Shown: positions 59,729 to 64,000 of the stretch, piece after piece
How the letters are laid out: each line of letters starts with the position of its first letter
Position numbering within the stretch: position 1 is the stretch's first letter
NCBI GenBank assembly: GCA_018268595.1
Contig: JAFDWH010000009.1
Coordinates: 372,001 to 436,000, forward strand
Length of the DNA: 64,000 nt
From: Actinomycetota bacterium
GTDB taxonomy: Bacteria > Actinomycetota > Thermoleophilia > Solirubrobacterales > Solirubrobacteraceae
Direction: 5' to 3'
Notes under the pieces: model-generated
Told to the model about the DNA's origin: nothing
The model's input: only the letters and a program-made list of their open reading frames with translations
Databases searched by the model: none
Made by a program: the position numbers and the translations under genes

Positions 59729-60387
59729 TCTACGCGTACGGGATCTGCGCCGCGACGGCGCCGCCGCTGCCGCCTACGTGCCGGGGCCTCGGCGGCGCGC
59801 GCGTCGGCGTGCTGCAGCGCGACGGGCTGGCCGCGGTCTACAGCCGCCACCGCACGCTGCGCCCCGAGCCGACGCCCGCGGAGGTGCTCGCGCACGAGCG
59901 GATCGTGGAGGCCGTCATGGCGCGCGGTCCCGTGCTGCCGCTGCGCTTCGGGACGCAGCTGGCGACGGAGGAGCGGCTCGCGACCGCGCTCGAGGAGCGC
60001 CGCGAGGAGCTGCTGCGCACGCTCGCGCGCGTGCGCGACCGTGTCGAGCTCGGCGTGCGCGCGCTGCCCGCCGTCGGGACGCCGCAGCGCGCCGGCGGGG
60101 AGCGCAGCGGTCGCGCCTACCTGCTCGCGCGAGCGGCGGAGCAGCAGCGCCGCGACCGCGCCGTCCACGACCTGCACGCGCCGCTCGCGCAGCTGGCGGC
60201 GGCGAGCGTCGTGCAGGCGCTGCCCGCGCCGCCGGCGCTGCTGGCCGCCGCGTACCTCGTGGACGCCGAGCGCGTCGCCGCCTTCCGCGCGCACGCCGCC
60301 GCGCTCGGCGCCGAGCACGGCGAGCTGCACGTCGTCGTGACCGGTCCGTGGCCGCCCTACAACTTCGCGACCGAGGGCGACGCGTGA
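59725..60387 (+). CDS. Gas vesicle GvpL/GvpF family protein (third copy)
   Basis: 220-residue complete member. IYAYGICAA at the start, VLPLRFGTQLATEERL in the middle and TGPWPPYNFATEGDA at the end are diagnostic. GTG start. It overlaps gvpS and gvpK by 4 bases each. With 57229 and 58720 it makes three GvpF/L proteins, which normally interact with GvpA during assembly. Confidence 0.9.
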   Translation: MIYAYGICAATAPPLPPTCRGLGGARVGVLQRDGLAAVYSRHRTLRPEPTPAEVLAHERIVEAVMARGPVLPLRFGTQLATEERLATALEERREELLRTLARVRDRVELGVRALPAVGTPQRAGGERSGRAYLLARAAEQQRRDRAVHDLHAPLAQLAAASVVQALPAPPALLAAAYLVDAERVAAFRAHAAALGAEHGELHVVVTGPWPPYNFATEGDA

Positions 60388-60593
60388 GAGTCGACGCCGA
60401 CGACGAGGACGTCGCGCGCGGGCTCGCGCAGCTCGTGCTGACGGTGATCGAGCTGTTGCGGCAGCTGATGGAGCGTCAGGCGATCCGTCGCGTCGAGGCC
60501 GGCGACCTCAGCGACGACCAGGGACTTCGGGCTGAGCGACGAGGACCTCAACCTCAACCTCGGCCCGCTCGGGAAGCTGCTGTGAGCGCGTAG
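60384..60593 (+). pseudogene. gvpK: gvpK with internal deletion and frameshift
   Basis: The frame starts as normal GvpK: DEDVARGLAQLVLTVIELLRQ, LMERQAIRRVEAGDLSDDQ. At about 60522 the expected helix of about 20 residues is missing and the frame shifts. The true GvpK ending (DFGLSDEDLNLNLGPLGKLL, stop at 60585) is encoded in another frame from 60523. The shifted product ends at 60593. GvpK is required or important for vesicles in other organisms, so function is doubtful. Assembly error is the alternative. Confidence 0.75.
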
Positions 60594-60618
60594 CCGGGCG
60601 GCACGCGGTGCCGCCCGG
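60594..60618. terminator. Perfect 11-bp hairpin terminating gvp operon and the converging gene
   Basis: CCGGGCGGCAC (60594-60604) and GTGCCGCCCGG (60608-60618) are exact complements around a GCG loop. It lies directly between the gvpK end and the stop of the convergent gene at 60632, so it can serve both directions. Confidence 0.75.
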
Positions 60619-60631
60619 CCGCCGCACAGCG

Positions 60632-61018
60632 TCAGCGCAGGTAGATGTTGTCGAGCACCCGTTCGTCGGATGCGCGCTTTATCGCGATCCAGGCGTTGCC
60701 GCCGGTGAGTCTTCTTATCTTGATCGTGCAGCCGCGCTCCTGCCTGGCAGGGGCTGTGGCGCCTTCGCACGTCGTTTCCGGGAAAACGATTTCGTAGCGC
60801 GTCGGGAACGCGTTGCCGAGCCTCAACGTGATGCCTTCTAGCGCGCCGAATTGAACCGTGTCGAGCTTTATCGTTTCCGTCGCGCCGAACGTGAGCGTCT
60901 GAACCGTCGGCTTGGCCCCCGGCCCGTTGCAGCCGGTCACCGCCAGCGGGAAGGCCACGGCCGCGAGCGCCACTGCGAGCGCTCTCATGCCACGCATGGT
61001 CCACCCCCGGGGCCTCAT
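60632..61018 (-). CDS. Putative lipoprotein in low-GC patch
   Basis: 128-residue exported protein with a hydrophobic signal (ALAVALAAVAFPLAV) and a Cys after VTG that may be lipidated. The mature part (FGATETIKLDTVQFGALEG, ETTCEGATA, GCTIKIRRLTGG) is predicted beta-rich. ATG 61018 overlaps the upstream stop (ATGA); ATG 60997 with a GGGGGTGG site is an alternative. The codon use includes ATA, AGA and TTA-like AT-rich choices. A sampled 60-base line (60661-60720) has 35 G+C, versus 47 in a nearby gvp line. I do not recognise a family. Confidence 0.6.
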   Translation of the reverse strand: MRPRGWTMRGMRALAVALAAVAFPLAVTGCNGPGAKPTVQTLTFGATETIKLDTVQFGALEGITLRLGNAFPTRYEIVFPETTCEGATAPARQERGCTIKIRRLTGGNAWIAIKRASDERVLDNIYLR

Positions 61019-61632
61019 ATTAGCCTCACGATCATGCCGTTTTCGGATTCGATCACTTCGACTTCCCCGCTTCCGCTGGCCGTTCCGGACGCGGGACAGA
61101 AGCCGCCGGTGGAAGGGATTCTCGCCGCTTCTTCGGCTCTCACCGACGTGACGGTCCCTTCGGCGCTGAGGTTCGCTATCACCCTCGCCGGGCTTTCGGC
61201 GGTGGATCTGTATAGGCACGACACGCCGAGGATGGTGACCTGGAAGCTCATCCCGACCACGTCGAAGTTGATGCCGGTTATTCTCGGTAGCGTCCCGGTG
61301 AACGAGTTGTATTTGATGTGCCACGGCAGCGACGCGTCTAGCGGCGTCGGCCTCGCCCCTTCGGTGCCTCTGCACGTTTCCGTCGGCAGGAAGCCCGACG
61401 TCGCGTAGCCCACTAGCAGCCCTCTCGTCTTCGCGAACGTCGCGGCGTGCAGCGAGCCCGTTATGTACACGTGACACGCTGTCGATATGCCTTCGGTTCT
61501 GAAGGTGAGTTCTGACCAGTAGGCGTTGAACGTTCTTTCGTTGACGCTCAGCCTGCCGCCGAATGCGTTCCCGGCAGCGACGAGCATGACCGTCGCCGCA
61601 AGCGCCGCGACGGCCCCCTTCCGGAAGCTCAT
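61015..61632 (-). CDS. Putative secreted protein in low-GC patch
   Basis: 205-residue protein with a cleavable signal peptide (about 1-25, GAVAALAATVMLVAAGNAFG). The mature part has four cysteines (ACHVYIT, ETCRG, SCLYRS, GFCPAS) and is likely beta-rich. An AGG site lies before ATG 61632. It is coupled by ATGA to the lipoprotein gene. GC is about 57 percent in 61021-61080. I see no family; pairs of small secreted proteins like this can be surface or adhesion components, but nothing here proves it. Confidence 0.65.
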   Translation of the reverse strand: MSFRKGAVAALAATVMLVAAGNAFGGRLSVNERTFNAYWSELTFRTEGISTACHVYITGSLHAATFAKTRGLLVGYATSGFLPTETCRGTEGARPTPLDASLPWHIKYNSFTGTLPRITGINFDVVGMSFQVTILGVSCLYRSTAESPARVIANLSAEGTVTSVRAEEAARIPSTGGFCPASGTASGSGEVEVIESENGMIVRLI

Positions 61633-61651
61633 AGACCTGCCCTTTCCCCCG

Positions 61652-61670
61652 GGGCAGCTGCAGGCTGCCC
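61652..61670 (-). promoter_or_regulatory. 7-bp hairpin in the leader of the secreted protein gene
   Basis: GGGCAGC (61652-61658) and GCTGCCC (61664-61670) flank a 5-base loop, 20-38 bases before the ATG of the gene at 61015-61632. It may affect translation or be a protein site. A TTGAAA-like -35 lies further upstream on the minus strand. Confidence 0.35.
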
Positions 61671-61749
61671 GATTAGTCCACCTTCCCACCGGTAAGTTAC
61701 TGTATAGTGGTCGAGCTTTCAACCATGTTGGGGTGAAAAGGGGGAAGTG

Positions 61750-62223
61750 ATGATCCGGGGGACGCTCCTGCTGCTGTTGGTGACGGCTTGCGTCACCACC
61801 GCAGCCGGCTGCGGCGACGCGACGGCGCCGCAGAAGCGATCCGGGGCGGCGACCGCCACCGCCTCCGGGGCGAGCTTCGTGCAAGACGTCGAAGAGACGT
61901 GCGCGCGCGTGAACCGGCAGCTGCTGCGGCTCACACGCCACGCGACGGACCTGACGCCGACGATGCGCAAGGGCATCGCGATCGAAGGCGACGCGCTCGC
62001 GCACCTGCAGGCGCTGCGTCCCCCCGCCGCGATGCGCGACGGCTACGCGGCCTTCACGCACGCGTTCGCCGCGCGCCACGCCGCGCGCATGCAGCAGCTC
62101 GCGAGGCTCGAAGCCGACGACTTCCACCACTACCGGGCCGTCGAGGCGCGCGTGAACGCGCAGACGTCGAACGTGATGCGCACGGCCAAGCGCCTCGCGC
62201 TCGGCCGCTGCCCGACGTTCTGA
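61750..62223 (+). CDS. Putative small lipoprotein (157 aa)
   Basis: 157-residue exported protein. The signal (IRGTLLLLLVTACVTTA) ends at Cys21 after AAG, a loose lipobox, so lipid anchoring is likely. The mature part is mostly helical and charged (SFVQDVEETCARVNRQLLRLTRHATDL, LQALRPPAAMRDGYAAFTHAF) and resembles hypothetical lipoproteins of actinobacteria. A GGGGGAAG site precedes ATG 61750, and a TATAGT -10-like element lies at 61703-61708. Function unknown. Confidence 0.7.
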   Translation: MIRGTLLLLLVTACVTTAAGCGDATAPQKRSGAATATASGASFVQDVEETCARVNRQLLRLTRHATDLTPTMRKGIAIEGDALAHLQALRPPAAMRDGYAAFTHAFAARHAARMQQLARLEADDFHHYRAVEARVNAQTSNVMRTAKRLALGRCPTF

Positions 62224-62247
62224 GCGGTCGTCCGCTGCTGCGTGGCG

Positions 62248-62484
62248 CTACGACGCGCGGGCGCGCGTGCCGTCCGTCTGGAACCAGGCGAACACGAGCG
62301 CGGCGAGGCCGAGCAGCAGCGCGGCGATGCCGTGCTTGACGTGATGGTGCGCGGAGCCGGCCTGGTGGCCCGGGACGAACGACGGCAGCGAGGACGCGGA
62401 GTCCGCGAAGTACATGGCGGCGAGCGCGAACAGCAGGACCGCGACGACGATCGCGGGTATGACGAGATGCGGTCGCTTGGTCAC
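62248..62484 (-). CDS. Small membrane protein (78 aa) next to uppP
   Basis: 78-residue protein with two membrane helices (about 8-26 and 50-67) separated by a short loop holding three consecutive His (GSAHHHVKHG). GTG 62484 follows GGAGG about 9 bases upstream. It lies 17 bases after the uppP gene on the same strand, so both are likely cotranscribed. Function unknown. Confidence 0.6.
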   Translation of the reverse strand: MTKRPHLVIPAIVVAVLLFALAAMYFADSASSLPSFVPGHQAGSAHHHVKHGIAALLLGLAALVFAWFQTDGTRARAS

Positions 62485-62501
62485 GACGAGGGACCTCCGG
62501 G

Positions 62502-63374
62502 TCAGGTGATCGCGAAGCCGATCGCGAGCGCCGCACCGACAGCGGTGCAGTAGACGGCGAACGGCGTGAGTCGGTTCGTCTCGAAGAAGCGCAGCAGGAA
62601 GCGCACGGAGAAGTAGGCGGTGACGGCGGCGCACAGCGCGGCGACGAGCGCCTGTCCGCGCACGTGCTCGCCGTGCGGGCCGAACAGCTCGGGCAGCTTC
62701 AGCAGCGCCGCAGCGCCGATGATCGGCGTCGCCAGCAGGAACGCGAAGCGCGCCGCGTCCTCGTTCGAGAGGCCGGCGAGCAGGCCGCCGCTCATGCTCG
62801 CGCCCGAGCGCGAGAGGCCGGGGATCAGCGCGAGCGCCTGCGCGGTGCCGATCCCGAGCGCTCTGCGGAAGTCGAGCCGCTGCGCGATCACGATGTCGGA
62901 GCGCGGCCCCTCGGGGACGTGCTCCGGGGCGCGGCGGCGCAGCCGCTCGGCGCCGAACAGCATCAACCCGTTGAGGAACAGGAAGATCGCCGCCGTCTGC
63001 GCCGAGGCGAACACGCTGCGCAGCGGGTGCTCGAGCAGCAGCCCGAGCAGGCCGGCCGGGATCGTCGCGACGACGATCAGCCAGCCGAGCTTCGCGTCGG
63101 CGTCGTCGGCCGCGATCTCGCGCGCCTGCAGCGAGCGCCACAGCCCGCGGACGATGCGCGCCCAGTCGGCGCGGAAGAAGCCGAGCAGCACGAGCGCGGT
63201 GGCGGCGTGCGTGGCGACCAGGAACGTGACGAAGTACTCGTCGTTCTGGTGGATGTTCCAGCCGAACAGCGCCGGCAGCACGACGCTGTGCCCGAGGCTT
63301 GAGATCGGGAACAGCTCCGAGACGCCCTGCACCAGGCCGAGCACGACCGCCTGGAAGTACGAGATCGGGTCCAT
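62502..63374 (-). CDS. uppP: Undecaprenyl-diphosphatase UppP (BacA)
   Basis: 290-residue membrane enzyme that recycles undecaprenyl diphosphate for cell-wall synthesis and may give bacitracin tolerance. Catalytic signature VQGVSELFPISSLGHS (about 15-30) and PGLSRSGASMSGGLLAGL (about 185-202) are present. Eight helices fit the family. ATG 63374. Gene context is a kinase upstream and a small membrane protein downstream. Confidence 0.94.
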   Translation of the reverse strand: MDPISYFQAVVLGLVQGVSELFPISSLGHSVVLPALFGWNIHQNDEYFVTFLVATHAATALVLLGFFRADWARIVRGLWRSLQAREIAADDADAKLGWLIVVATIPAGLLGLLLEHPLRSVFASAQTAAIFLFLNGLMLFGAERLRRRAPEHVPEGPRSDIVIAQRLDFRRALGIGTAQALALIPGLSRSGASMSGGLLAGLSNEDAARFAFLLATPIIGAAALLKLPELFGPHGEHVRGQALVAALCAAVTAYFSVRFLLRFFETNRLTPFAVYCTAVGAALAIGFAIT

Positions 63375-63419
63375 CGCCCCGGCACGATGACCGGCGCAGA
63401 TGACGCGCAGATGACGGCG

Positions 63420-64000
63420 TCACGCGAGCGGCAGGCGCAGCCACGCGTCCGCGCCGCGGCGGTCGCCGCGATTGCGCAGGCCAGCCTCGCCGTCGTGCGC
63501 GTTCGCGATCAGCCCGACGATCGCGAGGCCGAGGCCGGCGCCCGGCCCGCTGCGCGCGCGGTCGAGCTGGCTGAAGCGCTCGAACGCCTGCGGGATGAAC
63601 TCGGCCGGGACGCCCGCGCCCTCGTCGAGCACGTGCAGCTCGACCGTGCCGTCGACGTGACGCGAGCGCAGCGTGACCGCGCCGTCGCCGTGCCGCAGCG
63701 CGTTCTCGACGAGGTTCGAGAGCGCCTGCTCGATCCGCGGCGCGTCGGCGCGCAGCGCGACGTCCGCGCCCGCTTCGACCGTCAGGCTGCGCCGCTGCTC
63801 GCGCGCACGGGTGCGGAAGCGGCGCGCCGTGTCCTCCAGCAGCGCCTGGACGTCGAGCGGCCGGCGGTCGAGCGCGAGCTGACCGGCGTCGCTCTGCGCC
63901 ACGAGCAGCAGGTCGTCGGCGAGCTGGGCGAGCCGGTCGGCCTCCTCGCCGACCGTCGCGAGCGCCGCGCGCAGCGTCTCGGGCGGGTTCGGGGTCCGCA
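63420..64000 (-). CDS. Sensor histidine kinase (5' partial)
   Basis: The frame is open to the right edge, so only the C-terminal part is seen. It includes the end of a HisKA helix (EEADRLAQLADDLLLVAQSDAGQLAL) and the ATPase domain: N-box ALSNLVENALRHGDGAV, G1 box LDEGAGVP, F box AFERFSQLDRARS and G2 box GPGAGLGLAIVGLIANAH. Partner regulator and sensor region lie outside the window. Confidence 0.85.
   Translation of the reverse strand, partial: RTPNPPETLRAALATVGEEADRLAQLADDLLLVAQSDAGQLALDRRPLDVQALLEDTARRFRTRAREQRRSLTVEAGADVALRADAPRIEQALSNLVENALRHGDGAVTLRSRHVDGTVELHVLDEGAGVPAEFIPQAFERFSQLDRARSGPGAGLGLAIVGLIANAHDGEAGLRNRGDRRGADAWLRLPLA

Overview
The window is 64 kb of very GC-rich, densely packed bacterial chromosome with frequent GTG starts and ATGA/GTGA gene overlaps. 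Gene families (group 1h [NiFe]-hydrogenase with DUF5947/DUF6084-type partners, actinomycete-type gas vesicle genes, PRODH/P5CDH pair, DrrAB-type exporter, LigD) point to an actinobacterium. A soil member of the Solirubrobacterales (Thermoleophilia) is my best guess, but that is inference. I see no rRNA, tRNA, CRISPR array or intact IS element, and no gene-free stretch longer than 300 bases.

Layout. 0-4.5 kb: an FtsX-type permease cut by the left edge, a DUF2600/YtpB-like protein, an ABC ATPase whose catalytic motifs are all altered, and a PadR regulator. 4.6-12.5 kb: crotonase, an ArsR-AHSA1 fusion, LigD, a VapBC-type toxin-antitoxin pair, an unusual NRAMP-family transporter and a DUF234-type ATPase. 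12.6-18 kb: a large polytopic membrane protein and a two-component cluster (LuxR-type regulator, stand-alone receiver, membrane histidine kinase). 18.1-27.5 kb: a Kdp potassium-uptake locus with unusual gene order (kdpA-kdpC-kdpB) and a KdpD split into two proteins at opposite ends; a Fic gene of lower GC sits between kdpE and kdpA.

27.6-43.6 kb is the centrepiece: a Crp-like regulator diverging from an operon of about 18 overlapping genes. It encodes a group 1h (high-affinity, atmospheric H2-oxidising type) hydrogenase, all Hyp maturation factors, a maturation protease, a NifU-domain protein, a nickel transporter with a His-rich loop, and a set of uncharacterised accessory proteins. 43.7-50.7 kb: fatty-acid oxidation genes (hydroxyacyl-CoA dehydrogenase, acyl-CoA dehydrogenase) that share nearly the same promoter/operator dyad, a MarR regulator, a secreted beta-propeller/PKD protein and a UvrA-like ATPase. 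50.7-56.1 kb: DrrAB exporter with divergent TetR, and proline catabolism (PRODH, P5CDH).

56.1-60.6 kb: a gas vesicle cluster preceded by a divergent, extremely acidic repeat protein. Two places in the cluster look deleted and frameshifted (gvpF-gvpG junction, gvpK), so it may be decaying, or the assembly may be wrong there. 60.6-64 kb: two secreted proteins in a low-GC patch, a small lipoprotein, a small membrane protein, UppP, and a histidine kinase cut by the right edge.
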